Positions 54,219 to 62,706 of a DNA stretch of 64,000 nucleotides are shown here, piece by piece. The stretch is from assembly GCA_003132665.1 (NCBI GenBank), contig PKYN01000017.1, forward strand, positions 25,996 to 89,995. Direction: 5' to 3'. Under the pieces are notes generated by a model, which worked only from the letters and a program-made list of their open reading frames with translations, did not search any database and was not told where the DNA came from. The stretch comes from Actinomycetota bacterium (GTDB taxonomy: Bacteria; Actinomycetota; Thermoleophilia; Gaiellales; Gaiellaceae). The translations under genes and the position numbers were made by a program. How positions within the stretch are numbered: position 1 is the first letter of the stretch; every line of letters begins with the position of its first letter.

Positions 54219-54818
54219 ATGCAAACGGTTCTAGTCGCCCGTCACGCTGAGAGTGAGTGCTCGGCTCGAGGCATCGTCAACGGCGAGCCGAACAGTCGCT
54301 GTCCCCTGACCGAACGCGGGGAGAAACAGGCTCGCGCGCTCGGTCGCTCGCTGGTGGGGCGCCCGATCGACCTCTTCTCGACGAGCGAGTTCCCGCGGGC
54401 GCGCCGGACGGCCGAGATCGCCTTGGCCGGCCGCGAGCCGCCCTGGCTCGAGCTGGCCGAGCTGAACGACATTCGCGTTGGCGCGTTCGAGCAAGGTCCG
54501 CTCGAGCAGTACACGTCCTGGGCGCACACGCACGGCCCCGAGGATCGGCCGCCGGGAGGAGGCGAGAGCCGGAGTGAGTCAGCGGCGCGGTTTGCCCGCG
54601 GTTTCCGAATCGTGCTCGCTCGCGCCGAGCCCGTCATTCTCGTCGTTACGCACGGTCTGGCCGTCAGATACTTGCTCGAGGCGTCGGCCGGCGAGGGGTT
54701 TCACGCCCATCACGTCCCGGTTCCCTACGCGCGCCCGTTCGAATTCGGCGCCGAGGAGTTTGCCCAGGCGCTCGACCGGCTCGAAGCCTGGCTGCTGGAT
54801 CCGCACTGGAGCGAGTAA
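54219..54818 (+). CDS. Histidine phosphatase (phosphoglycerate mutase family)
   Basis: It has 199 residues. The catalytic RH motif is VARHAESECSARGIVNG near residues 5-21. The second His is in VVTHGLAVRYLLEA near 141-154. Arg and Glu of the family are also present (TSEFPRARRTAEIAL). The substrate is not determined. A decayed copy of its 3' end lies 0.7 kb downstream. Confidence 0.87.
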   Translation: MQTVLVARHAESECSARGIVNGEPNSRCPLTERGEKQARALGRSLVGRPIDLFSTSEFPRARRTAEIALAGREPPWLELAELNDIRVGAFEQGPLEQYTSWAHTHGPEDRPPGGGESRSESAARFARGFRIVLARAEPVILVVTHGLAVRYLLEASAGEGFHAHHVPVPYARPFEFGAEEFAQALDRLEAWLLDPHWSE

Positions 54819-54862
54819 GCACCCGGCCTGACGATGCGGTGCGTCTCGACGGGGGTGAGCTG

Positions 54863-55258
54863 CTATTCGCTCGGTCGCGCCTCACGCAGTGCCTTGATCA
54901 TGGCTGCGAGTTTCGCGTCGGGGTCGAAGCCGCCCGGCCACGGCTCAGCGAGCACCTTGCGAGCGCGATCGTCGAGCGGCGAAAGCAACCCCGCGTCCGC
55001 GAACAACTGAGCCTCCTCGATACGGGGGTCGCGCGGCGGGAGTTTCCGCACGTAGCTGCCAAGATCCTTCGCTTCTCGGATCGGCGGGCTCACTTCGGCC
55101 CGCGTGGAGCCGTACTCGATCATCATCCCGCCGTTGAGCCTTTCCGCCTCTTCGTCGAGCGCCCTGGCGAGCGCGTTTCTCGCGAGTTTGAGCCTCGCAT
55201 CCTCGTCGGCGACGCGGTTCCGCGCGCGCCGCTCCTCGAATCGGTTCCACAAACTCAT
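54863..55258 (-). CDS. Hypothetical DnaJ-related-type small protein (DUF1992-like)
   Basis: It has 131 residues from the ATG behind AGGAGGTTGCGAGGA. The protein is charged and helical: RFEERRARNRVADEDARLKLARNALARALDEEAERLNGG, then PPRDPRIEEAQLFADAGLLSPLDDRARKVLAEPWPGGFD. No membrane part. Parts recall the short DnaJ-homologue subfamily C proteins (DUF1992), but I am not sure of this. The reading frame has normal codon bias and a clear ribosome site, so it is probably real. Confidence 0.6.
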   Translation of the reverse strand: MSLWNRFEERRARNRVADEDARLKLARNALARALDEEAERLNGGMMIEYGSTRAEVSPPIREAKDLGSYVRKLPPRDPRIEEAQLFADAGLLSPLDDRARKVLAEPWPGGFDPDAKLAAMIKALREARPSE

Positions 55259-55390
55259 TCCTCGCAACCTCCTGTTCGGGGTGGAAATCTCAACGCAGTA
55301 TTACGCGCTCGACCGCCCAGAGCGACAAAGACAGTGCGACCAGCAAGGTCGTCTGACTGCGAGTGGGGTTGATAGGGGCGCTCTCCGGTT

Positions 55391-55463
55391 GCCTTTGCCC
55401 GCCCGTTGAGCTCGGCTCCGAGGAGCTCGCCCAGGCGCTCGACCGGCTCGAGGACGGCTGAAA
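55391..55463 (+). pseudogene. Decayed copy of the 3' end of a histidine phosphatase gene
   Basis: About 70 bp match 54717-54791. In one frame GSEELAQALDRLEDG mirrors GAEEFAQALDRLEAW of the intact gene, but a one-base loss shifts the frame just upstream and a stop follows early. It has no start codon or ribosome site. Confidence 0.7.
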
Positions 55464-55464
55464 A

Positions 55465-55596
55465 ATCTGCGCTGGATGTGCCGTTTTCTCCGATCGCACC
55501 GCCAAGTGCTGGGGCCGTAACAGCAACGGTCAGCTCGGAGACGGCAGTACTACGCGGCGCCTGAGCCCCGTTCCCGTGATCGGGCTGAACCGACCT
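55465..55596 (+). pseudogene. Fragment of an RCC1-repeat protein
   Basis: In the frame leading into tilS the translation reads CAVFSDRTAKCWGRNSNGQL followed by GDGSTTRRLSPVPVIGLN. This is one RCC1-type beta-propeller blade (CALL-DGTVKCWG-N-GQLGDGT pattern). There is a stop just before it and no start codon. It is the remnant of a larger, lost extracellular repeat protein. Confidence 0.75.
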
Positions 55597-55626
55597 GGAC
55601 GCCGGCCGCGATGGTCGGGAGCCTGC

Positions 55627-55632
55627 GACAAT
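55627..55632 (+). promoter_or_regulatory. Candidate -10 element of tilS
   Basis: GACAAT ends 6 nt before the tilS ATG. The position fits a leaderless mRNA. No good -35 was seen. Confidence 0.35.
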
Positions 55633-55638
55633 CAACTC

Positions 55639-56688
55639 ATGGACAGTGTTCAGCTCCGCGAGCGAATCGAGCAGCTGATCCGGGCCGAGAACCTGATCGA
55701 GCCCGGCGGCGAGGTGCTCTGCCTGGTCTCGGGCGGCGCCGACTCGACCTGCCTCTGGCACGCGCTCGGGGCGCTCGGCTACCGGGTCAGCGCCCTGCAC
55801 GTGAACCATCACCAGCGCGGAGAAGAGTCTGAACAGGACGCATCCTTCTGTCGCGACGTTCTCGGCGCCGAGGTGGTAGAGGCCGGAGAGCCGGGGATGA
55901 GCGAAGCCGAGCTGCGCGAGCTGCGCTATTCGTTCGGCGCCGGGCGCCTGCGCGCGACCGGGCACACGGCCTCCGATCAGGTCGAGACGATCATCTACCG
56001 GCTGGTCTCGAGCGGGAGTACTCGTGGGATCAAGCTGAGGCGCGAGGACGGCGTCGTGCGCCCGCTGCTCGGCCTCTGGCGCGACGAGACTCGGGCCTAC
56101 TGCCTTGCCGAGGGTCTTGGTTATCGCGAGGACTCGAGCAATCCCGGCACCGTTAGGGGCGTGATTCGCAGTGAGGTCCTGCCCGCGCTTCGCCGTCTGC
56201 ATCCCGCGGCCGAGGAGAACATTCTTGCGTGCGCGCGCGAGCGTCCACGCCTTCCGCGCGGGCTGGAGGGGGCGCTGCTCGAGCTCCTGGGCTCGCACGA
56301 TGGCTCGAAGTCGGTTGATCTGAGCCCGGCGCTGAAGGCCGTGCGGGAGTACGACCGGCTCTTCATCGAGCAGGCGCCCTTGCCGCTCGAGGGCAGGGTG
56401 CGCATCGGCCCCTGGATCCTCGAGTCCGGGATGGAGGGATTACAGGTACGCTGCTTCAAGCCCGGCGATCGCCTCGCCGGACGAAAAAAGAAGATTCAAG
56501 ACGTGTTCGTAGACGCCAAGATTCCCCGTTCGCAGAGGAGCTCCTGGCCGCTCGTGGCCAAGGGCGAGGAGATCGTCGCAGTGCCCGGGATCGTGGCGGC
56601 GCCGGGCTATGAAGACGCTGTGAAGGCGACGAGAGAAGATGAAGCGGCGCCGCCGACGATGAAGTCTCTCGAGCAAGGAGACAGGTGA
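55639..56688 (+). CDS. tilS: tRNA(Ile)-lysidine synthetase
   Basis: It modifies C34 of tRNA-Ile(CAU) to lysidine, changing decoding from AUG to AUA. It has 349 residues from the ATG giving MDSVQLRERIEQLI. The P-loop is CLVSGGADSTCLWHAL near 29-44; then come VNHHQRGEESEQDASFC and ATGHTASDQVETIIYRL (HxAxDQxET signature). RPLLGLWRDETRAYC follows. The C-terminal domain has QVRCFKPGDRLAGRKKKIQDVFVDAKIPRSQR. It is coupled to hpt. Confidence 0.95.
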   Translation: MDSVQLRERIEQLIRAENLIEPGGEVLCLVSGGADSTCLWHALGALGYRVSALHVNHHQRGEESEQDASFCRDVLGAEVVEAGEPGMSEAELRELRYSFGAGRLRATGHTASDQVETIIYRLVSSGSTRGIKLRREDGVVRPLLGLWRDETRAYCLAEGLGYREDSSNPGTVRGVIRSEVLPALRRLHPAAEENILACARERPRLPRGLEGALLELLGSHDGSKSVDLSPALKAVREYDRLFIEQAPLPLEGRVRIGPWILESGMEGLQVRCFKPGDRLAGRKKKIQDVFVDAKIPRSQRSSWPLVAKGEEIVAVPGIVAAPGYEDAVKATREDEAAPPTMKSLEQGDR

Positions 56689-57251
56689 CTGTGAACGATG
56701 CTCATCTCGACCCCGGTGTGGGTGAAGTCCTCGTCTCGGAGGAGCAACTGCGCGAGCGCGTCGCCGAGCTGGGCCGCGAGATAGCGGCCGAGTACGAGGG
56801 GCGCGAACTCCTCCTGGTCGGCGTGCTCAAGGGAGCCGTCTTCTTCATGGCCGACCTGATGCGCGAGCTCCCGCTTTTCTGCGAGGTCGATTTCATGGCC
56901 ATCTCCAGCTATGGCTCGGCGACCGACTCCTCGGGCGTCGTGCGCATCCTCAAAGACCTGGACATCAACATCGAGGACCGCCACGTCCTGGTCGTCGAGG
57001 ACATCATCGATTCCGGGTTGACGCTCTCCTATCTGATGAGAAACCTTCGCTCGCGCGCGCCGGCCTCGCTGGAGGTCTGCGCCTTATTCGTCAAAGAGTC
57101 GGCGCACAAAGTTCGCAAAACGGTGCGCTATGTCGGCTTCGACATCGCCGACCGCTTCGTCGTCGGCTACGGGCTTGATTTCGCCGAGCGCTACCGCAAC
57201 CTCCCTTACGTCGCGGTGCTCGACGATTCGCTGCTTCCCGAAGGAATGTGA
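56685..57251 (+). CDS. hpt: Hypoxanthine (guanine) phosphoribosyltransferase
   Basis: It salvages hypoxanthine and guanine with PRPP. It has 188 residues from the GTG overlapping the tilS stop; a second GTG two codons later is possible. The PRPP motif is VLVVEDIIDSGLTLSYL near 101-117. The Ser-Tyr loop SSYGSATDSSG and the C-terminal VGYGLDFAERYRNLPYVAVL are typical. The tilS-hpt-ftsH order is widely conserved. Confidence 0.95.
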   Translation: MTVNDAHLDPGVGEVLVSEEQLRERVAELGREIAAEYEGRELLLVGVLKGAVFFMADLMRELPLFCEVDFMAISSYGSATDSSGVVRILKDLDINIEDRHVLVVEDIIDSGLTLSYLMRNLRSRAPASLEVCALFVKESAHKVRKTVRYVGFDIADRFVVGYGLDFAERYRNLPYVAVLDDSLLPEGM

Positions 57252-57256
57252 AGCAA

Positions 57257-57274
57257 CCCGGCTCCCGCCGGGTC
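57257..57274 (+). terminator. Hairpin after hpt
   Basis: ACCCGGC-TCCC-GCCGGGT forms a 7-bp stem. It is followed by a second small stem, CGCCCT-CGA-AGGGCG. There is no U tract, so this is a weak terminator or mRNA stabiliser ahead of ftsH. Confidence 0.4.
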
Positions 57275-57354
57275 GGATTAGCGCCCTCGAAGGGCGACTC
57301 AACTAAGGCGGAAAGGGGAAGTACTACTGCTACGCTCCGCGTGGAGGTTTATCT

Positions 57355-59337
57355 ATGGGCCGGTTCTTTCGCAGCGCGCTTTTCCCCTTGGTTCTGATCG
57401 TCGGAGCCGTCTTTCTCGTGTCTCAGCTTCTGCCGAGCTCCAGCAGCTCGAAGAGCAAGGCGCTCACCTATTCGCAGCTGATCCAGTTCACCAAGGCGAA
57501 CAAGGTGCACGAGGTGACCTTCACCCCCAATTCGCAGCAGATCAAGTACGTGCTCGATATCCCCGCGGGATCTCCCACGGGCACCAAGCCCGTCAGCGGC
57601 AAGGTCAACTACCCGAGCGCTCAGTCAGAGGCCAACTTCGAGCAGATTCTCCAGCAGCACCGCGTGCTCTACGCCTCGAAAGGCACCGGCTCCTCGCCCT
57701 GGCTTTCGATCCTCGGATACCTGCTCCCGTTCGTGCTCTTCCTCGGAATCTGGATCTTCATGATGAACCAGATGCAGGGCGGCGGTTCGAGGGTGATGAG
57801 CTTCGGCAAGAGCCGCGCCAAGCGGATGACGCCCGACGCGCCCAAGATCACCTTCCGCGACGTCGCCGGGGTCGATGAGGCCGTAGAGGAGCTGCAAGAG
57901 ATCAAGGACTTCCTCGAGAACCCGAAGAAGTTCCAGGCGCTCGGGGCGCGCATCCCCAAGGGCGTGTTGCTCTATGGACCGCCCGGAACCGGCAAGACGC
58001 TGCTCGCCCGCGCTGTCGCCGGTGAGGCCGGGGTGCCCTTCTTCTCGATCTCCGGCTCCGACTTCGTCGAGATGTTCGTGGGCGTCGGCGCCAGCCGCGT
58101 GCGCGACCTGTTCGAGCAGGCCAAGCAGGCATCGCCCTGCATCGTCTTCATGGACGAGATCGACGCTGTCGGACGGCATCGCGGCGCCGGGATGGGCGGC
58201 GGCCACGACGAGCGCGAGCAGACGCTGAACCAGCTCTTGGTCGAGATGGACGGATTCGAGCTGAAGGACAACATCATCCTGATTGCCGCGACCAACCGGC
58301 CCGACATTCTCGATCCGGCTCTGCTTCGCCCCGGTCGCTTCGATCGGCAGATCGTCGTCGACCGGCCCGATCGCATCGGCCGGCGCAAGATCCTCGAGGT
58401 GCATTCCAAGGGCAAACCGCTGGCCGCGGAGATCGACCTGGATACCCTTGCCGCCGGTACGCCCGGCTTCACCGGTGCCGACCTGGCCAATCTCGTCAAC
58501 GAAGCCGCGCTGCTCTCGGCTCGCCGTGGCCGCAAGCAGATCGGCCAGGAGGAGCTCGAAGAGGGGATCATGCGCGTGATCGCCGGTCCCGAGAAGCGAA
58601 CGCGACTTCTCTCCGAGTCGGAGCGGAAGATCACCGCCTACCACGAGATGGGCCACGCGATCGTCGGCTACTTCCTCAAGCACACCGACGAGGTTCACAA
58701 GATCTCGATCATCAGCCGTGGGCAGGCGCTCGGTTACACGATCTCGCTGCCGCGTGAGGATCGCTACCTGACCACGCGCGCCGCGCTGATGGATCAGCTT
58801 GCGATGTCGCTCGGCGGTCGAGCCGCCGAGGAGATCGTCTTCGAAGAGGCCACCACCGGCGCCGCCAACGACCTCGAGAAGGTCACCGCGACCGCCAAGC
58901 AGATGGTGATGCGTTACGGGATGAGCGAGAAGCTCGGCCCGCGCGTGCTCGGCCATTCGGCCGACATGCCCTTCCTCGGTCGCGAGCTGGGTCGCGAGCC
59001 GGACTACTCGAACGAGATCGCGCGCCAGATCGACGACGAGATCAGAAACATCATCGAAGAGGCTCATCAAACCGCGCTCTCGGTGCTGCGCGAGCACGAC
59101 ACCGACCTGCGCCGGATGGCCGACCTCTTGGTGGAACGCGAGACGATCGACAAGGAGCAGTTCGAGCGCCTACTGGCGGGCGAATCCGAGCAGGACGTGT
59201 TCGCCGATTCCACGCCTCCGGCCCCGACGGGCAGCGAGGGCAAGAAGGCGCGTAAGCCACGCGCGACCAAGACCAAGCCCTATCCGGTGCCCGGCGCGCT
59301 CTCGAAGCCTCCGCCGCCTGAAGCCGCCAAAGGCTAG
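57355..59337 (+). CDS. ftsH: ATP-dependent zinc metalloprotease FtsH
   Basis: It is a membrane-bound AAA+ protease that degrades misfolded membrane and some soluble proteins. It has 660 residues. Two membrane segments (about 5-25 and 118-140) flank a periplasmic domain. The AAA module has Walker [14 protein letters not shown] near 206-218, Walker [11 protein letters not shown], the SRH region [18 protein letters not shown], and then the zinc motif HEMGH near 431-435. The C-terminal tail is Lys/Pro-rich. Confidence 0.97.
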   Translation: MGRFFRSALFPLVLIVGAVFLVSQLLPSSSSSKSKALTYSQLIQFTKANKVHEVTFTPNSQQIKYVLDIPAGSPTGTKPVSGKVNYPSAQSEANFEQILQQHRVLYASKGTGSSPWLSILGYLLPFVLFLGIWIFMMNQMQGGGSRVMSFGKSRAKRMTPDAPKITFRDVAGVDEAVEELQEIKDFLENPKKFQALGARIPKGVLLYGPPGTGKTLLARAVAGEAGVPFFSISGSDFVEMFVGVGASRVRDLFEQAKQASPCIVFMDEIDAVGRHRGAGMGGGHDEREQTLNQLLVEMDGFELKDNIILIAATNRPDILDPALLRPGRFDRQIVVDRPDRIGRRKILEVHSKGKPLAAEIDLDTLAAGTPGFTGADLANLVNEAALLSARRGRKQIGQEELEEGIMRVIAGPEKRTRLLSESERKITAYHEMGHAIVGYFLKHTDEVHKISIISRGQALGYTISLPREDRYLTTRAALMDQLAMSLGGRAAEEIVFEEATTGAANDLEKVTATAKQMVMRYGMSEKLGPRVLGHSADMPFLGRELGREPDYSNEIARQIDDEIRNIIEEAHQTALSVLREHDTDLRRMADLLVERETIDKEQFERLLAGESEQDVFADSTPPAPTGSEGKKARKPRATKTKPYPVPGALSKPPPPEAAKG

Positions 59338-60255
59338 ATGAGCGGCAGCGGCGACTCGCGGCGCGTCGTGTACGCGTCGCTCGTCGGTATGGCCGTTTGC
59401 TTCGGCGGGACGTGGCCCGCGGGGAAGGTGGCGGCCGCGCACGTCGCTCCGGCGACCGTGGCGACAGCGCGATTCGCCGTCGCCTGCGTACTGCTTGTGA
59501 TCTGGGCGCGGCTCAGGGGACGACGTATCCGCTTTCCCGCGCGGCGAGAGCTTCCGCTTGTGCTCGCGATGGGCCTGACCGCGGTCGCCGTGTACAACCT
59601 CTGCTTTCTTTACGGGCTGCGGCTAGCGCCGGCGAGTGACGGCTCGATAATCGTCCCGGGTCTGATCCCCGTGCTGACCACGCTGTTGGTCTGGCGGCTG
59701 CTCGGCGATCGGCCCGGGCGATCGACCGCGATCGGCTTTGCGCTCGCACTTGCCGGGCTAGTCCTCGTTGTCGACCCGGTTGGGGGTATCGATGCGCGGC
59801 GGCTCACGGGCGACGCCATCCTGATGGGCGCCGCCTTGTCTTGGGCCTGGTACTCGATGGTCGCGCGCCGAGCTTCGGCTCACTTCGACTCGGTCACTGC
59901 GAACGTCTATCTCGCGGGCGCCGGCGCGTCGCTGCTTCTGCCACTCTCGTTTTTCGGCGGGGGCTGGGGGCGCCTCGCCGAAGCCTCTGGAGCCACCTGG
60001 ACGGCGATCGCCTATCTGGCCGTTGTCGGAACGGTGCTCGGCTTCGTGCTCTTTTCCGAGGGCGTTCGCATTGCCGGCGTAGCCTCGACGTCGGCGTTCA
60101 CGCTGCTCGTGCCCGTGTTTGGCGTTCTCGGCTCTGTGCTCGTTCTCGGCGAGCCGCTACGAGCGACGCTCGCAGCCGGCGGCGCTCTCGTGATAGCCGG
60201 GTTGTGGTTCGTCCACCGCCCGATGACGGGCGGCGTGCGACGATACCGGGAGTGA
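59338..60255 (+). CDS. EamA/DMT family transporter
   Basis: It has 305 residues and about ten hydrophobic segments in two repeated halves (EamA domains), for example GMAVCFGGTWPAGKVAAAHVAPATVATARFAV and VGTVLGFVLFSEGVRIAGVASTSAFTLLVPVFGVLGSVLVLGEPL. The second half carries the typical LVPVF-GEPL ending. It probably exports a small metabolite. The ATG directly follows the ftsH stop and its end overlaps folP. Confidence 0.9.
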   Translation: MSGSGDSRRVVYASLVGMAVCFGGTWPAGKVAAAHVAPATVATARFAVACVLLVIWARLRGRRIRFPARRELPLVLAMGLTAVAVYNLCFLYGLRLAPASDGSIIVPGLIPVLTTLLVWRLLGDRPGRSTAIGFALALAGLVLVVDPVGGIDARRLTGDAILMGAALSWAWYSMVARRASAHFDSVTANVYLAGAGASLLLPLSFFGGGWGRLAEASGATWTAIAYLAVVGTVLGFVLFSEGVRIAGVASTSAFTLLVPVFGVLGSVLVLGEPLRATLAAGGALVIAGLWFVHRPMTGGVRRYRE

Positions 60256-61079
60256 GACTCCCGATCGAGCAGAGATTTCCGCGCCCTGCGGTTATGGGGA
60301 TCGTCAACGTCACACCCGACAGCTTCTCGGACGCCGGCCTCAACTTCGAGCCCGAGGCGGCGGTCGCCTCGGCTCGGCGCATGCTCGCCGAGGGCGCGGC
60401 GATCGTCGACGTCGGCGCCGAATCGACCCGGCCGGGCGCGGACGCGGTGAGTGTCGACGAGGAGTTGCGCCGCGTCGTACCGGTGCTCGAGGAGCTGCAC
60501 GACGCTCCGCTCTCGATCGACACGAGCAAGGCCAAGGTCGCTCGCCGCGCGCTCGAGCTCGGGGCCGAGCTGGTCAACGACGTCACGGCGCTGCGCGGCG
60601 ACCCAAAGATGGTCGAGGTGGTGGCGGAGTCGGGCGCCTATCTCTGCTTGATGCACATGCTCGGCGAACCGCGCACGATGCAGGACGAGCCGAAATACGC
60701 GGACGTCGTCGCGGAGGTGGCCGCGTTCCTCGAAGAGCGACTCACCTTCGCCATCTCGCACGGCGTGCGCGAGGATCGAATCTGCCTCGATCCCGGGTTC
60801 GGTTTCGGCAAGACGGTCGAGCACAACCTGGCGCTCGTGAGGCGGCTCGACGTTCTGCTCGCGCTCGGCCGCCCCGTTCTGGTCGGCTTCTCGCGCAAGC
60901 GCTCGCTCGGGCGCCTGCTTGGCGATCCGAAGGCGACCCGTGGAACGACGGCGGCCTCGATCGGCGCGGCGCTGGCGGCCTTCGATCGAGGCGCCGACAT
61001 CTTTCGCGTGCACGACGTGCGCGAGCACGTCGAGGCCCTGACGATCGCGGCCGCGATCGAGGGCGGCGACGGCTCATGA
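60252..61079 (+). CDS. folP: Dihydropteroate synthase
   Basis: It joins p-aminobenzoate to the pterin pyrophosphate. It has 275 residues from the GTG overlapping the transporter stop. The TIM-barrel signatures are MGIVNVTPDSFSDAG near residues 15-29, VDVGAESTRPGADAVSVDEE near 53-72 and ICLDPGFGFGKTVEHNLALVRRL near 178-200. The last strand is RVHDVREHVEAL. It overlaps folK2 by 4 nt. Confidence 0.96.
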   Translation: MRLPIEQRFPRPAVMGIVNVTPDSFSDAGLNFEPEAAVASARRMLAEGAAIVDVGAESTRPGADAVSVDEELRRVVPVLEELHDAPLSIDTSKAKVARRALELGAELVNDVTALRGDPKMVEVVAESGAYLCLMHMLGEPRTMQDEPKYADVVAEVAAFLEERLTFAISHGVREDRICLDPGFGFGKTVEHNLALVRRLDVLLALGRPVLVGFSRKRSLGRLLGDPKATRGTTAASIGAALAAFDRGADIFRVHDVREHVEALTIAAAIEGGDGS

Positions 61080-61534
61080 CCAGGGCGTACGTGGGTTTGG
61101 GGGCCAACCTCGGCGATCGGGAGGGAATGCTGCGCCTCGCGCTCGAGCGCCTCGCCGCCGAGCCGAGCGTCGAAGTGGTCGCGTCGTCGACGCTGCGGGA
61201 GACCGAGCCCGAGGACTTGCTCGACCAGCCGCGCTTCCTGAACGGCGCCGCGGTCGTCGAGACCGATCTCTCGCCCAGGCAGCTGCTCGCGCGCCTTCAG
61301 TTGATCGAATGCGAGCTCGGCCGGCGGCGCGCCGGTCCGCGCTTCGGCCCGCGGGTGATCGATCTCGACCTGCTTCTCTACGGCTCTCTGGTCATGAGCG
61401 AGCCCGAGCTCGAGCTACCCCATCCTCGCCTGCACCGGCGCCGCTTCGCGCTCGAGCCGCTGGCCGAGCTCGAGCCCGATCTCGAAATCCCCGGCTGGGG
61501 GCCGGTGAGAGCCTTGCTCGCGGGGCTAGACTGA
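61076..61534 (+). CDS. folK: HPPK, copy 2
   Basis: It has 152 residues. It begins MTRAYVGLGANLGDREGMLRLALERL. QPRFLNGAAVVETDLSPRQLL, ELGRRRAGPRFGPRVIDLDLLLYG and HPRLHRRRFALEPLAELEPDL are all HPPK hallmarks, including the DLD metal ligands. It is adjacent to folP, the most common arrangement. Copy 1 (23625) differs in length and in the loop before IDLDL (AEKNAPRT against RFGPRV), so the two are old paralogues or one was acquired. Confidence 0.95.
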   Translation: MTRAYVGLGANLGDREGMLRLALERLAAEPSVEVVASSTLRETEPEDLLDQPRFLNGAAVVETDLSPRQLLARLQLIECELGRRRAGPRFGPRVIDLDLLLYGSLVMSEPELELPHPRLHRRRFALEPLAELEPDLEIPGWGPVRALLAGLD

Positions 61535-61542
61535 CTAGTGCT

Positions 61543-61905
61543 ATGTCACATCTCGATGATCTCGATGAATACGAAGCCGAGCTCGAGTTGCGGCTGAAGA
61601 AGGAGTACACGGCCGTCTTCGGTCTCTTCCGCTACTGCATTCTCACCCCGGATGTGACCTATCTCTGCAACAAGCTCGACGTCGAGCAGGCCAGCCAGCC
61701 GAGCTATCCGTACCTGCACCTGCGCATGGAAGACGTCTGGGTTTGGGACAAGAACCGCCCGGCCCGAATCATCCCGCGCGCCGAGGTCTTCACCTCCGGC
61801 GACGTGACCATCGAGGAGCTGAACAGCGGTGAGGGCTCGCAGCTGACCGCCGCCGCTCTGGCCGAGCGGATCGGAGAGCAGCTCCAGTCCGAAGACGATC
61901 TCTAG
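61543..61905 (+). CDS. DUF2469 family protein
   Basis: It has 120 residues from the ATG giving MSHLDDLDEYEAELELRLKKEY. Characteristic pieces are AVFGLFRYCILTPDVTYLCNKLDV and VWVWDKNRPARIIPRAEVFTSGDVTIEEL, which match the conserved WVWD-R-AR and DVNVEEL parts of the actinobacterial DUF2469. It is acidic and soluble. The function is unknown. TAGACT lies 10 nt before the start. Confidence 0.75.
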   Translation: MSHLDDLDEYEAELELRLKKEYTAVFGLFRYCILTPDVTYLCNKLDVEQASQPSYPYLHLRMEDVWVWDKNRPARIIPRAEVFTSGDVTIEELNSGEGSQLTAAALAERIGEQLQSEDDL

Positions 61906-61908
61906 ACT
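61903..61908 (+). promoter_or_regulatory. Candidate -10 element of coaX
   Basis: TAGACT overlaps the stop codon of the DUF2469 gene and ends 6 nt before the coaX ATG, the spacing expected for a leaderless mRNA. No good -35 was seen. Confidence 0.35.
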
Positions 61909-61914
61909 CTCGGC

Positions 61915-62670
61915 ATGCTGCTCGCCGTCGACGTCGGAAACACGCAGACTGTTCTCGGGCTGTTCGAGGGGGAGCGGCTCGTGCAGCATTGGCGGGTTGC
62001 CACCGAAGCGCACCGAACCGGTGACGAGCTCGCCTCTCTCTTTCGCAATCTGATCGATTTCGAGTCCGTCTCGGGGGTCTGCCTGGCCTCGACCGTACCG
62101 GCGCTCGTTCGCAGCTACGAAGAGCTTTCCGAGCGCTGGCTCGAGCGCGAGCTGATCGTGCTCGGCCCTGGAACCCGTACCGGTATCGCCATTCGCTTCG
62201 ACGATCCGCGCGAGGTCGGCCCCGACCGCATCGCCAACGCGATCGCGGCGCTCGAGCGTCATGGCGCTCCGTGTATCGCGGTCGATTTCGGGACGGCAAC
62301 CAACTTCGACGCGATCTCGGCGGAGGGTGAGTACATCGGCGGCGTCCTGGCGCCCGGGATCGAGATCTCGATGGAGGCTCTCTTTGCCCGGGCGGCGCGA
62401 CTGCGCCAGGTGGATTTCGCCGAGCCGGCGAACGTGATCGGCAAGAGCACCATCGCGGCGCTCCAGTCGGGCCTCGTATTCGGCTTCGCCGGTCAGGTCG
62501 ACGGCATCGTCGAGCGTATGCGCGCCGAGCTCGAGGGGAAGGTCAAGGTGATCGCCACCGGTGGCCTCGCCGAGCTGATCGTGCCGCACTGCCACACGAT
62601 CGAAGCAATCGACGAGTTTCTCACTCTCGAGGGACTGCGTCTCGTCTGGGAGCGCAACCGCCCCGAGTAG
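61915..62670 (+). CDS. coaX: Type III pantothenate kinase
   Basis: This is the first step of coenzyme A synthesis. It has 251 residues. The ASKHA-fold motifs are present: MLLAVDVGNTQTVLGLFEGERL (phosphate 1), the middle GPDRIANAIAALERHGAPCIAVDFGTATNFDAIS with catalytic Asp, and GGVLAPGIEISMEALFARAARL. VIATGGLAELI is near the end. The length is normal. Confidence 0.95.
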   Translation: MLLAVDVGNTQTVLGLFEGERLVQHWRVATEAHRTGDELASLFRNLIDFESVSGVCLASTVPALVRSYEELSERWLERELIVLGPGTRTGIAIRFDDPREVGPDRIANAIAALERHGAPCIAVDFGTATNFDAISAEGEYIGGVLAPGIEISMEALFARAARLRQVDFAEPANVIGKSTIAALQSGLVFGFAGQVDGIVERMRAELEGKVKVIATGGLAELIVPHCHTIEAIDEFLTLEGLRLVWERNRPE

Positions 62671-62706
62671 GCTCGCCGGAGGCGCCCACGGTGTATAAAG
62701 GGCGCC

